A stretch of 64,000 nt of DNA from Streptomyces sp. NBC_01481 (GTDB taxonomy: Bacteria > Actinomycetota > Actinomycetes > Streptomycetales > Streptomycetaceae), in assembly GCF_026339995.1 (NCBI RefSeq), contig NZ_JAPEPT010000005.1:1-64000 (forward strand), read 5' to 3'. The notes under the pieces are model-generated. The model did no database searches and was not told where the DNA came from. It saw nothing but the letters and a program-made list of their open reading frames with translations. The position numbers were made by a program, and so were the translations under genes. Positions within the stretch are counted from its first letter, which is position 1. Each line of letters begins with the position of its first letter. This document shows positions 34,975 through 43,810 of this stretch, one piece after another.

Positions 34975-37335
34975 ATGTCGGAGGCGGAGCAGGCGCGGGA
35001 GCCCCAGCGGGAAACGGCCGAGGAGCCCCAGCGGGACGCCGGGCAGGATTCCGGCACGGAGCTCAAGACGGAGTCTCAGGACACCGGGCCGGAGTCCCAG
35101 GATCCCGAGAAGAAGCTCGACGCGGAGCCGGAGTCCAAGGCGGTGCCCGCATCGGAGGCCGAACCGGCGTCCGGTGCCGAGCCGGAGAAGCCGGAGAAGC
35201 CTGTGAAGGCTTCCGGGCGGGGCGCCGTTGGGCAGGACTCAGGGCCGGAGTCCGACTCGGGCCGCGGTGACGGGGCCGTGTCCGGGGCCGGTGCGTCAAA
35301 GGCTCCCCGGGCAACGTCCCCCAAGGCACCCAAGTCCACGTCCCCCGAGACCAAGGCGCCTGAGCTCAGGGTGCCCGAGACCAAGGCACCCAAGTCCACG
35401 TCCCCCGAGACCAAGGCACCTGAGCTCAAGGTGCCTGAGACCAAAGCACCTGAGCCCAAGGCACCCGAGTCCGGGGCAACCGCGCCCGTCAAGGCGGGTG
35501 CGGCCGGGCGGAGTTCCGGGCGGGAGGCCCAGGGGCGGCTGCTCTCCGGGCGGTACCGGCTGGGCGGCGTCCTCGGGCGCGGCGGGATGGGCACCGTGTG
35601 GCGGGCCGTCGACGAGACCCTCGGCCGTACCGTCGCCGTGAAGGAACTGCGATTCCCCAGCAGCATCGACGAGGAAGAGAAGCGCCGCCTCATCACGCGC
35701 ACCATGCGCGAGGCCAAGGCGATCGCCCGTATCCGCAACAACAGCGCGGTGACGGTCTACGACGTCGTGGACGAGGACGACCGCCCGTGGATCGTCATGG
35801 AGCTCGTCGAGGGCAAGTCCCTGGCCGAAGCCGTGCGCGAGGACGGCACGCTGACGCCCCGGCGGGCTGCCGAGGTCGGGCTCGCGATCCTCGACGTACT
35901 GCGTTCCGCGCACCGCGAGGGCATCCTGCACCGCGATGTGAAGCCGTCCAATGTGCTGATCGCCGAGGACGGGCGCGTCGTGCTCACCGACTTCGGTATC
36001 GCGCAGGTCGAGGGCGACCCGTCGATCACGTCGACCGGCATGCTCGTCGGCGCGCCCTCGTACATCTCGCCGGAGCGTGCCCGCGGTCACAAGCCCGGGC
36101 CGGCCGCCGACCTGTGGTCGCTGGGCGGGCTGTTGTACGCGAGCGTCGAGGGCTGCCCGCCGTACGACAAGGGCTCCGCGATCGCGACGCTGACCGCCGT
36201 GATGACCGAGCCGCTGGACCCGCCGAAGAACGCGGGCCCGCTGGAGGAGGTCATCTACGGCCTGCTCGCCAAGGACCCGGATCAGCGTCTCGACGACGCG
36301 GGCGCACGGGCGTTGCTCACCAGGGTGCTGCACGCCCCCGAGGCGCCGGAGCCGCCCGCCGAGCCCGAGCCCTCGCCGGAGGCCACCCGCGTCGTCGCGT
36401 TGCCGCCGCTTCCCCCGCCCCCGCCGGAGGCCAGGCCGAAGGACCCGGCGGCCGACCGGGTGCGCGGTGCGCTGCGTTCCGTGCGCAACGCCGCCGCGGC
36501 CGCCAAGCCGGAACCGAAGCCGCAGCCCGCGCCGCAGGCGCCGGCCGCGCGGCCCGAGCCGGTGCGGGCGCCGCTCACCGATGTGGTTCCCCGCCGCACC
36601 TTGATGGTCATCGCGGCTGTTGTCGCGCTCGCCGTGCTGGCGACCGTGCTCTATCTGACGCTCGGCGGTGGCGACAAGGACGGCAAGAACAAGTCGGGCA
36701 AAGACAAGTCCACTTCGGCCGGGGTGACCGGCGGCAAGGGCACGGACGCGGGTGGCACCGCGGACGGGGGCAAGGGCAAGGGCGCCGCCAAGGACGGCTC
36801 CGGCACCGGGGACGGTCAGAGCGGGCAGCCTTCCGGCGGGCCCAGGACCGACGCCCCCGCAGGCCGGGGCGGCATCCCGGCCGGGTACGTGATGGTCTCG
36901 AACGAGCAGTTCCACTTCACCATGGCGATGCCCAAGGGCTTCACGATGACCGGCATCGCGGGCGAGAACTCCGGCGGGATATTCAACCTGCAGAAGGGTG
37001 GCTTCCCGCGCGTTCAGGTCGACTTCAACGGCAGTCCCACGGACGACGCCGCCGCTGCCTGGGAGGGGCTGAGGCTGGCGACCGCCGCCAGCAGCGACGG
37101 CTACAAGCACCTCGGGATCAAGCCGGTCCAGTACAAGGGCTATCCGACCGTCGCCGACTGGCAGTTCGAGCGCGATCAGGGCGGCCAGCGGGTACGAGTC
37201 CTCAACAGGGGCTTCAAGGTGGATGCCGGGCACGGCTACTCGATCATGATCACGTGCAAGGCGAGCGAGTGGCACAGCACGCAGTGCGAGACCTTGCGCA
37301 AGACGGCGTTCGCCACATTCAAGCCCAAGGACTGA
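34975..37335 (+). CDS. Receptor Ser/Thr protein kinase 1, PknB-like, with long disordered N-terminus (786 aa)
   Basis: The first ~190 residues are charged and Pro/Lys/Glu-rich, with a 20-residue repeat (TKAPKSTSPETKAPEL...). The kinase domain (about 192-455) is complete: LGRGGMGTVW, AVKELRF (Lys223), HRDVKPSNVL (Asp321) and DFGIAQ (Asp339). A Pro/Ala linker leads to a transmembrane helix near 541-563 (TLMVIAAVVALAVLATVLYL) and an extracytoplasmic domain of about 150 residues from GYVMVSNEQFHFTMAMPKGF. ATG at 34975 follows AGAGGGG. First gene of a four-kinase run. N-terminal extensions of this kind are unusual in PknB-type kinases. Confidence 0.9.
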   Translation: MSEAEQAREPQRETAEEPQRDAGQDSGTELKTESQDTGPESQDPEKKLDAEPESKAVPASEAEPASGAEPEKPEKPVKASGRGAVGQDSGPESDSGRGDGAVSGAGASKAPRATSPKAPKSTSPETKAPELRVPETKAPKSTSPETKAPELKVPETKAPEPKAPESGATAPVKAGAAGRSSGREAQGRLLSGRYRLGGVLGRGGMGTVWRAVDETLGRTVAVKELRFPSSIDEEEKRRLITRTMREAKAIARIRNNSAVTVYDVVDEDDRPWIVMELVEGKSLAEAVREDGTLTPRRAAEVGLAILDVLRSAHREGILHRDVKPSNVLIAEDGRVVLTDFGIAQVEGDPSITSTGMLVGAPSYISPERARGHKPGPAADLWSLGGLLYASVEGCPPYDKGSAIATLTAVMTEPLDPPKNAGPLEEVIYGLLAKDPDQRLDDAGARALLTRVLHAPEAPEPPAEPEPSPEATRVVALPPLPPPPPEARPKDPAADRVRGALRSVRNAAAAAKPEPKPQPAPQAPAARPEPVRAPLTDVVPRRTLMVIAAVVALAVLATVLYLTLGGGDKDGKNKSGKDKSTSAGVTGGKGTDAGGTADGGKGKGAAKDGSGTGDGQSGQPSGGPRTDAPAGRGGIPAGYVMVSNEQFHFTMAMPKGFTMTGIAGENSGGIFNLQKGGFPRVQVDFNGSPTDDAAAAWEGLRLATAASSDGYKHLGIKPVQYKGYPTVADWQFERDQGGQRVRVLNRGFKVDAGHGYSIMITCKASEWHSTQCETLRKTAFATFKPKD
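35321..35440 (+). repeat. Two 60-bp direct repeats inside kinase 1
   Basis: Positions 35321-35380 and 35381-35440 are nearly identical, differing at a few bases, and a partial third copy follows. Each codes for 20 residues with two TKAP cores. Recent slippage or selection for length of the disordered tail would explain it. Confidence 0.85.
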
Positions 37336-37474
37336 GTCAGGACACGTATCGTGAGAGCTCGCGGACGGTACGCAGCCGCAAGGGGTCGTAAGTAGCCGTC
37401 AAACGACCGGAATTGACGGTTTGGTGTGACCCTTGAGGCCGTCCGGGGGACAAGCGCGGGCGTGGGGAGGCGAC

Positions 37475-40111
37475 GTGGACGACTATGCGGGAAGGGTGCT
37501 CGCCGACCGCTACCGCCTGCCGCTGCCACCCTCCGACGAGTACGAACTGGTGGAGACCCGCGCGTTCGACACATACAGCGGGCAGGAAGTCCTGGTGCGG
37601 CAGGTGCCGTTGCCGGAGGTCGTGGACGCCGAGGTCGTCGAGACGGACGGCCTGGCCGGGGCGGCGGTACCGCGCAGAGCCCAGGGGCGTACGACACGGC
37701 GGCCCACGGACCCGGCGGTGCGGCGGGCCATCGAGGCCGCGCAGGCTGCCGCCCAGATCCCCGACCATCCGCGCCTTGACCAGGTCTTCGACGTCTTCGC
37801 GGAGGGCGGTTCGCTCTGGATAGTGAGCGAACGGGTCGCCGCGCGGCCGCTGGCTGCGCTCCTGGCGGAGAAGCCGCTCAGCCCCTACCGGGCGGCCGAG
37901 ATCGCCTCCGACGTACTGACCGCGCTGCGCGTGCTGCACGCGCACGGCTGGACCCATCGCAACATCACTTCCCGAACGGTCCTCGTCTGCGACGACGGGC
38001 GCGTGGTCCTGACCGGACTGGCGTCGGGAGCGGCGGAGGAGGCGCTGTGCGGCTATGCCCCGGTGCCCGGTCCTCCGGACGAGTTGGCAGGGGTTTCGGT
38101 GCCGTCCGCGGCGCCCGCGCCGTCGGGGGAACCGGCGTTCCTGGAGGCGGATACGTACGCGGATCCGGAGGACGGGGAAGACGGGTACAGGGACGCAGCC
38201 GAGGGCGAGGACGACGGAGAGGACGACGGGCTGTACGGGGCTTCGTCCGGCGCCCGGGTCGCCCTGCCGGGGCCCGGAACCGGCGCGGTGGACGCCCGGG
38301 CCGCGAGGGCGGGTGCGATCGCGGCGTACCGCGCGGGCGCACGGGCCGCGGCGCGCGCCGGCGAGGACGAGCGTGATGGCGACCGTCCGGTCCAGGCGGG
38401 CTTCGACCCGGACTGGTGGGCCCGGCGTCCGGGCGAGCCGAGCCCGGATCTCGGCATGGACGACGACATCGACGACGAGGAAGAGGACGGCGGCTGGTCC
38501 GGCACCCCCGGCCGCGTCAGGCTGGCCGGTACGTGGCACGACGGCGCCTTCCCGGCCCAGGACGGCCCGCGCCCCCTCCCGGCAGGCGGCAGCCCCGGCC
38601 CAGGCAGCCCCAGCTCCGGCAGCCCCAGCGCAGGCCGTCCCGCGGCACAGGGCCACAACGACCCGTACGGCACCCGCCCCACACTCCCCGGCCCCCGTAC
38701 CGACAACGTGCCCGCACCCGCCCGTCATGGCGGGACCGCCCAGGACGCGCTGCGTGCCGATGCCCAGCGTGCCGACGTCCAGCGCAGGCCCGTCGTCGCC
38801 GAGGTCCAGGCGCCCACCGGGCGCTGGGACGAGATAGTCGCGGGCGGCAGCACACCCGCCTACCTCGGCCCCGCCACACCCCTGGCCGCAGAGCGCGCCC
38901 GGCAGGCGCGGATCGCCGTCGTCGGCGCTGTCACCGAGCGATGGGCCCCCGAGCAGGCCGGACCCGTCCATGAGAACTGGCAGTTGGCCGCCCCCGTCGG
39001 CCCAGCCACCGACCTCTGGGCGCTGGGCGCCCTGCTCTACCGGGCCGTCCAGGGCCACGCCCCGTACCCCGAGGAGAGCGCCGTCGAGCTGGTCCAGCTC
39101 GTCTGCTCCGAGCCGCCCGCCTTCGCCGAGGAGTGCGGCCCGCTGCGCCCTGTCGTCGAGTCGCTGCTGCGCCAGGACCCCACGGAGCGCCCGGACTTCG
39201 AGGAGCTGCGTGGCTGGCTGCGTTCGCTCGTACGGTCCGCGCCCGAGCCCGAGGCGGGGATGGACGTCGTGCCGGTCCCGTCGACGGCGGTCGACGGCTC
39301 CCGGCTGCCTGTCGTACGCCGCCGGGGCGAGCTGGTGCGCAAACGCCGCGGCTCGGCCGAAGTGGTGCACGGCCGCCATCGCCACAAGAAGGCCAAACGT
39401 GAGCGGCGCGGCCCGCGTTCCCTCGGCCGCACCCTCCTGCTGCTGATACTGCTCCTGCTGGTCGCGGCCGTCGCGTATGCCGTGGTGTTCATGCCGAAGG
39501 CGGACTCGCAGCAGGACCGTTCCCAGGGCGCGAACGGCGGGCGCCCGCCGGCGACCAGTCCGAGCCCGGACCCCGCCACCCCCGACAACCGGCCGTCGAC
39601 TCCGGCGACCAGCCCCGGTGCCCAGCAGCCGCAGACCTCCGCACCCGCCGGGAACCTCCCGTACGGCTACGCGCTGCGCAAGGATCCGGAAGGTTTCCAG
39701 ATAGCCGTCGACAAGTCGTGGCAGCGCCGCCCGATCAACGATGTCGGCCAAGTCCGCTACACCGACGGAAATTTCACTCTGATCGTCGTCCCCGGCCGTG
39801 ACACCGTGAAAGCGAACGGCGACGATCCGCTGACCTATCAGCGAGACAAGGAGCGTGAACTCCAGCCGTGGCGAGACTCGTCCTGGGCCGGGGCGTCCGG
39901 GCTGCGCCGTATCGAGGTCGGGCAACAGGTCATGGCCGAAGGGCAGTTCACCTGGCAGGACAGCAACGGCCGTGAGGTGTACGTACGCAATCTCGCCCTC
40001 GTCATCGGCGGCGGCTACCACGTCATCCAGGTGATCGGACCGGAGGACCAGCGCGACAAGGTGACCGAGGTCTACCAGGAGGCCACAAAGGCCTATCGGA
40101 CCACCCGCTAG
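37475..40111 (+). CDS. Receptor-type protein pseudokinase 2 (878 aa)
   Basis: Kinase-like N-terminal domain without the essential residues: the glycine loop is absent, the catalytic loop reads HRNITSRTVL (Asn163 in place of Asp), and DFG is replaced by TGLAS. A long Pro/Gly/Ala/Asp-rich insertion (about residues 190-460) splits the domain before the WALGALLYRAVQGHAPY segment, which is kinase subdomain IX. A basic stretch and a transmembrane helix (about 651-672, LLLLILLLLVAAVAYAVVF) precede an extracytoplasmic domain beginning YGYALRKDPEGFQIAVDKSW. GTG at 37475 has GGGGAGG 6 nt upstream. Probably a scaffold or allosteric partner of the neighbours. Confidence 0.88.
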   Translation: MDDYAGRVLADRYRLPLPPSDEYELVETRAFDTYSGQEVLVRQVPLPEVVDAEVVETDGLAGAAVPRRAQGRTTRRPTDPAVRRAIEAAQAAAQIPDHPRLDQVFDVFAEGGSLWIVSERVAARPLAALLAEKPLSPYRAAEIASDVLTALRVLHAHGWTHRNITSRTVLVCDDGRVVLTGLASGAAEEALCGYAPVPGPPDELAGVSVPSAAPAPSGEPAFLEADTYADPEDGEDGYRDAAEGEDDGEDDGLYGASSGARVALPGPGTGAVDARAARAGAIAAYRAGARAAARAGEDERDGDRPVQAGFDPDWWARRPGEPSPDLGMDDDIDDEEEDGGWSGTPGRVRLAGTWHDGAFPAQDGPRPLPAGGSPGPGSPSSGSPSAGRPAAQGHNDPYGTRPTLPGPRTDNVPAPARHGGTAQDALRADAQRADVQRRPVVAEVQAPTGRWDEIVAGGSTPAYLGPATPLAAERARQARIAVVGAVTERWAPEQAGPVHENWQLAAPVGPATDLWALGALLYRAVQGHAPYPEESAVELVQLVCSEPPAFAEECGPLRPVVESLLRQDPTERPDFEELRGWLRSLVRSAPEPEAGMDVVPVPSTAVDGSRLPVVRRRGELVRKRRGSAEVVHGRHRHKKAKRERRGPRSLGRTLLLLILLLLVAAVAYAVVFMPKADSQQDRSQGANGGRPPATSPSPDPATPDNRPSTPATSPGAQQPQTSAPAGNLPYGYALRKDPEGFQIAVDKSWQRRPINDVGQVRYTDGNFTLIVVPGRDTVKANGDDPLTYQRDKERELQPWRDSSWAGASGLRRIEVGQQVMAEGQFTWQDSNGREVYVRNLALVIGGGYHVIQVIGPEDQRDKVTEVYQEATKAYRTTR

Positions 40112-40201
40112 CATCACGGCCTGGTCACTTGAGGCATCCGGGGTTCCGCGCCCGTACTTCACTTCCGTAACCTGTCATCCCAAGGAAACTGGGCGGGGGA
40201 C

Positions 40202-41857
40202 GTGGAACACAGTCAAAGCACGGGTGCGGGTCTGCTGCTCGCCGGACGGTACCGGCTGAGCGAGACCATCGGCAGCGGCGGCATGGGCAAGGTGTGGCGC
40301 GCGCACGACGAGGTGCTGCACCGGGTCGTCGCGGTCAAGGAGCTGACCGCCGGGCGCTATGTCTCCGAGGCGGACCGCATCGTTCTGCACGCCCGCACCC
40401 AGAAGGAGGCCCGGGCCGCTGCCCGGATAAGCCACCCTGGTGTGGTCACCGTCCACGACGTTCTCGAACACGACGCCCGTCCCTGGATCGTGATGCAGTA
40501 CGTCGACGGGCCCTCGCTCGCCGACGCGGCCAAGGAGTCCGGACGCATCCCGGCCGCCGAGGCCGCCCGCATCGGGCTGCACGTGCTGCGCGCGCTGGGC
40601 GCCGCGCACGCCGCCGGAGTGCTCCACCGGGATGTCAAACCCGCCAACGTCCTGCTCAACCGCGACGGCAGGGTGCTGATCACCGACTTCGGGATCGCCG
40701 CGATCGAGGGCGACTCGACGATCACCCGGACCGGGGAAATCGTGGGGTCCATCGACTACTTGGCCCCCGAGCGGGTACGTGGCGCGGACCCCGGACCCGC
40801 CTCCGACCTCTGGTCGCTCGGCGCGACGCTGTACACGGCGGTGGAGGGCGAGTCGCCCTTCCGGCGCTCGTCGCCGCTCGCCAGCATGCAGGCCGTGGTG
40901 GGCGAGGAGCCGCGTCATCCCGAGTGGGCGGGCCCCCTGGGGCCCGTCATCATGGCGCTGCTGCGCAAGGATCCCGCTGAACGCCCGTCGGCCGCCGAGG
41001 CCGAGCGGATGCTGGCGGAAGCGATGGGAGAGCGCCGGGCGGCCCCGCGTACGCCGCAGGTGCCCGCCCAGCGGGCGACGGAGCGGCACACCCGGCCCGT
41101 GACCACGCACCTTCCGACGCCGACGCCCCCCGCTCCGGTGCCTGTTCCGGGTCCGGACACCGACTCCGGCTCCGGCTCCGGCTCCGGAGCGGGCACGACG
41201 GCCCAGGCCGCGCCGCCCCCGCGCCGCGGCGGCAGGCTGCGCAGGGCCGCGATCGTCGTCGTACTCGCGGCGGTTGTCGGCGTCGGCGCGGGACTTGCCG
41301 CCATGGAGTACGCGGGCCGCGACAACGATGGCGGACAGCGTACGGGCGACCAGGCGACCACTAAGCCCGGCTCTTCCTCGACCAAGCCGGGCCCTTCCTC
41401 GGCCGAGCCGGCCGGCTGGCACCGCGTGAACGATCCGGAAGGCTTCAGCCTGCTCGTACCGAAAGGCTGGACGCGCCAGACGGACGGCGACCAGGTCGAC
41501 TACACGCCCGACAACGGCAAGCACCGCATCCGGATCAGCAGTAACGATTCGCCCGACTTCGAGAATCCGTATACGCACGTGCTGGACATGGAGCGGGGTC
41601 TCGCGAAGCGGCTTCCCCAGTACAAGCGGCTGAAGCTCGGCCAGAACACCTACCGTGACCAGGTGAACTCCGCCTGCTGGGAGTTCACCTGGCACGAGAA
41701 GACGACCTTCCCCGGTCCGCGCCGTGCCATCGACCAGATATACATCGAGGAGGACGGCACGGAGTACGCGCTCTACATGTCGGGCCCGGCGGACGACTGG
41801 GCGACGACGCGTCAGCAGTTCGACATCATGCTCCGGGGCTGGCGGCCTCCGGCATGA
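40202..41857 (+). CDS. Receptor Ser/Thr protein kinase 3, PknB-like (551 aa)
   Basis: Kinase domain at about 10-275 with IGSGGMGKVW, AVKEL (Lys46), HRDVKPANVL (Asp144) and DFGIA; all catalytic residues are present. A Pro-rich linker, including GSGSGSG, leads to a transmembrane helix near 350-372 (IVVVLAAVVGVGAGLAAM). The extracytoplasmic domain starts WHRVNDPEGFSLLVPKGW and ends with ADDWATTRQQFDIMLRGW. GTG start with GGCGGGGGA upstream. The gene is 90 bp after pseudokinase 2 and 29 bp before kinase 4, consistent with co-transcription. Confidence 0.92.
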   Translation: MEHSQSTGAGLLLAGRYRLSETIGSGGMGKVWRAHDEVLHRVVAVKELTAGRYVSEADRIVLHARTQKEARAAARISHPGVVTVHDVLEHDARPWIVMQYVDGPSLADAAKESGRIPAAEAARIGLHVLRALGAAHAAGVLHRDVKPANVLLNRDGRVLITDFGIAAIEGDSTITRTGEIVGSIDYLAPERVRGADPGPASDLWSLGATLYTAVEGESPFRRSSPLASMQAVVGEEPRHPEWAGPLGPVIMALLRKDPAERPSAAEAERMLAEAMGERRAAPRTPQVPAQRATERHTRPVTTHLPTPTPPAPVPVPGPDTDSGSGSGSGAGTTAQAAPPPRRGGRLRRAAIVVVLAAVVGVGAGLAAMEYAGRDNDGGQRTGDQATTKPGSSSTKPGPSSAEPAGWHRVNDPEGFSLLVPKGWTRQTDGDQVDYTPDNGKHRIRISSNDSPDFENPYTHVLDMERGLAKRLPQYKRLKLGQNTYRDQVNSACWEFTWHEKTTFPGPRRAIDQIYIEEDGTEYALYMSGPADDWATTRQQFDIMLRGWRPPA

Positions 41858-41886
41858 TGGACGCAGGCTGATCGAGGGGGAGTTGC

Positions 41887-43560
41887 GTGTCCGAGGAAAC
41901 GCGGCTGATCGCGGGCCGCTACCGGCTTCTGGACCGGCTGGGACGCGGAGGCATGGGCACCGTGTGGCGTGCGGACGACGAGCTGCTCGGCCGTCGCGTC
42001 GCCGTCAAGGAGCTCCATCCGGAGGATGCGAGGGGCGGCCGTTCGGCGTCCCCGTACACGTCCACGGCCGCGCCGCTGCGTGAGGCCCGCGCCGTTGCCA
42101 GGGTCAAGCATCCGCATGTGATCGTCGTCCATGACGTGGTCGTCGACGACGGACTCCCGTACATCGTCATGGAACTGGTCGACGGCGGCTCGCTCGCCGA
42201 GCGGATCAGCCGCGGCGGACCGGTCGATGTGGCGGAGGCGGCGCGGATCGGGCTCGCCCTGCTGGCTGCGCTGCGGGCCGCGCACGAACTGGGGGTGCTG
42301 CACCGCGACCTGAAGCCCGCCAATGTGCTCATCGAGGAGTCCACCGGGCGGGTCGTCCTCACCGACTTCGGGATCGCGCAGCTCGCCGGGTCCACGACGA
42401 TCACCGACTCGGGGTCGTTCGTCGGATCGCCCGAGTACACCTCGCCGGAGCGGATGCAGGGCGAGACGGCCGGGCCCGAGTCGGATCTGTGGTCGCTGGG
42501 TGTACTGCTCTGCGCGGCGCTGAGCGGTGAATCGCCGTTCCGTCGCGACTCGTTGGGCGGCATCCTGCACGCCGTCGTCGAGGACGAGATCCGCCCGCCC
42601 GCCCAGGCGGCGCCGCTGTTGCCGGTCGTGCTGGGGCTTCTCGATCGGGACCCTGAGCGCCGGCTCGGCGCGACGGAGGCGGAGGAGCTGCTGCGTACGT
42701 ACGTCACGACGGGGGCCGTACCGGTGCCTGCCGGGCGCGACGCCGCCACCCGACGGGACACCCGCCCCGACACCCGCGTCGATCCCCGCCGGAACGGCCT
42801 CCGGGACAGTGCGCCGACGCCGCTTGCGGCTGCGCCGCGGCAGCCCGAGGCCCCCGGGACCGCGCGTGCCGGACGCCGGCGTGCGCCGCTGCTGGTCGCG
42901 GCGGCGCTCGTCGCCGCGCTGGCCGGGGCGGGAGGGGCGGCAGCGGTCCTGCTCCACGGCGACGGAGGGAGCAGCGCAGAAGCGGGTCCGGGCTCTACGG
43001 CCGAGAGCAGTTGGCCTCCGGTGCGTACGGAGCAGTCACCCGCCGCGAAGGCCAGGCCGAACCCGACGGTGACCGTGACCACGTCGCCCACACCGCCCCC
43101 GGCCAAGAAACCCGTCGCGCCCGAGGGGTATCTCGCGGTCTCCGACCCAGGCGGCTTCGCGCTCGTCGTCCCCGAGGGCTTCTCCCGCTCCCAGGACGAC
43201 AAGCGGGTCTACTACATGGCGCCGGACCAGGACATCAGGATCGGCATCCGGGTGCAGAGCCCGGCCGCCGACGGGCCGCTCGGAACGATGCGCCGCTCGG
43301 ACGCGGACGGCCCGAACACCAACCCCGGCTACCGCGACGCCAAGGTCACCCCGACCACGCACAACGGACTGACCGCCGCGCTCTGGGAGTTCACCTGGAA
43401 CGGCTTCTCCGAGGCCGAGGGTGACCGGCACACGTTCGACATCTGCTGGGACGAGAACGGCACGATGTACGACGTGTGGGTCTCGGCCCCCGTCGACAGG
43501 ACGGACGAGGCGCGGCGGCACTTCGACACCGCATTGGACTCCTTCACGCCCGCAGGCTGA
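41887..43560 (+). CDS. Receptor Ser/Thr protein kinase 4, PknB-like (557 aa)
   Basis: Kinase domain at about 7-265 with LGRGGMGTVW, AVKELH (Lys41), HRDLKPANVL (Asp141) and DFGIAQL (Asp160). A transmembrane helix lies near 333-355 (LLVAAALVAALAGAGGAAAVLL). The extracytoplasmic part resembles that of kinase 3: EGYLAVSDPGGFALVVPEGFSRS, then a conserved ALWEFTWNGF segment comparable to ACWEFTWHEK. GTG start with GGGGGAG upstream. Last gene of the cluster. Ligand unknown. Confidence 0.92.
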   Translation: MSEETRLIAGRYRLLDRLGRGGMGTVWRADDELLGRRVAVKELHPEDARGGRSASPYTSTAAPLREARAVARVKHPHVIVVHDVVVDDGLPYIVMELVDGGSLAERISRGGPVDVAEAARIGLALLAALRAAHELGVLHRDLKPANVLIEESTGRVVLTDFGIAQLAGSTTITDSGSFVGSPEYTSPERMQGETAGPESDLWSLGVLLCAALSGESPFRRDSLGGILHAVVEDEIRPPAQAAPLLPVVLGLLDRDPERRLGATEAEELLRTYVTTGAVPVPAGRDAATRRDTRPDTRVDPRRNGLRDSAPTPLAAAPRQPEAPGTARAGRRRAPLLVAAALVAALAGAGGAAAVLLHGDGGSSAEAGPGSTAESSWPPVRTEQSPAAKARPNPTVTVTTSPTPPPAKKPVAPEGYLAVSDPGGFALVVPEGFSRSQDDKRVYYMAPDQDIRIGIRVQSPAADGPLGTMRRSDADGPNTNPGYRDAKVTPTTHNGLTAALWEFTWNGFSEAEGDRHTFDICWDENGTMYDVWVSAPVDRTDEARRHFDTALDSFTPAG

Positions 43561-43586
43561 CGTCAGGGCGGCCGCGGAGGGCGCCC

Positions 43587-43631
43587 GGCTCTTCGACGAG
43601 TGGTCGAGGGCTCTTCGACCAGGTGGTCGAG
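43587..43631. repeat. Tandem repeat of about 22 bp downstream of kinase 4
   Basis: GGCTCTTCGAC...GGTCGAG occurs twice in a row (43587-43608, 43609-43631). CTTCGAC and GGTCGAG are partly complementary, so each copy can fold. No spacer-repeat periodicity beyond two copies. Confidence 0.6.
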
Positions 43632-43696
43632 CACGTGAAGATCGAGGCTCTCCAAGGGCCGGTACGAGAGCGGCCGAAGCCCGGAATACCCGGGAC

Positions 43697-43715
43697 AAGC
43701 CCCTGATCAGGGCTT
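43697..43715. promoter_or_regulatory. Near-perfect palindrome upstream of gabD2
   Basis: CCCTGATCAGGG is a 12-bp perfect palindrome extended by AAGC/GCTT on either side. It lies 95 bp before the ATG of gabD2 and may be an operator or a terminator of the kinase genes. Confidence 0.4.
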
Positions 43716-43795
43716 ATCTGCCAGTGATCGCTGGCGCGATGGTGAGGGCCTGGTGAAAAGCCGTTACCGACGGGTACCCAAAGTTCCGGATGCGG

Positions 43796-43801
43796 CATAC
43801 T
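43796..43801 (+). promoter_or_regulatory. Candidate -10 element of gabD2
   Basis: CATACT (similar to TATACT) ends 9 nt before the ATG. No RBS between, which fits a leaderless or near-leaderless start. Confidence 0.35.
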
Positions 43802-43810
43802 CTCGCCCCC

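Noticed and set aside
37337..40162. 941-codon antisense frame over the pseudokinase
   Set aside because: Typical high-GC shadow frame; composition is Arg/Gly-rich and no domain is seen.
43587..43631. CRISPR-like repeat pair
   Set aside because: Two adjacent copies with no spacer and no cas gene; simple tandem duplication.
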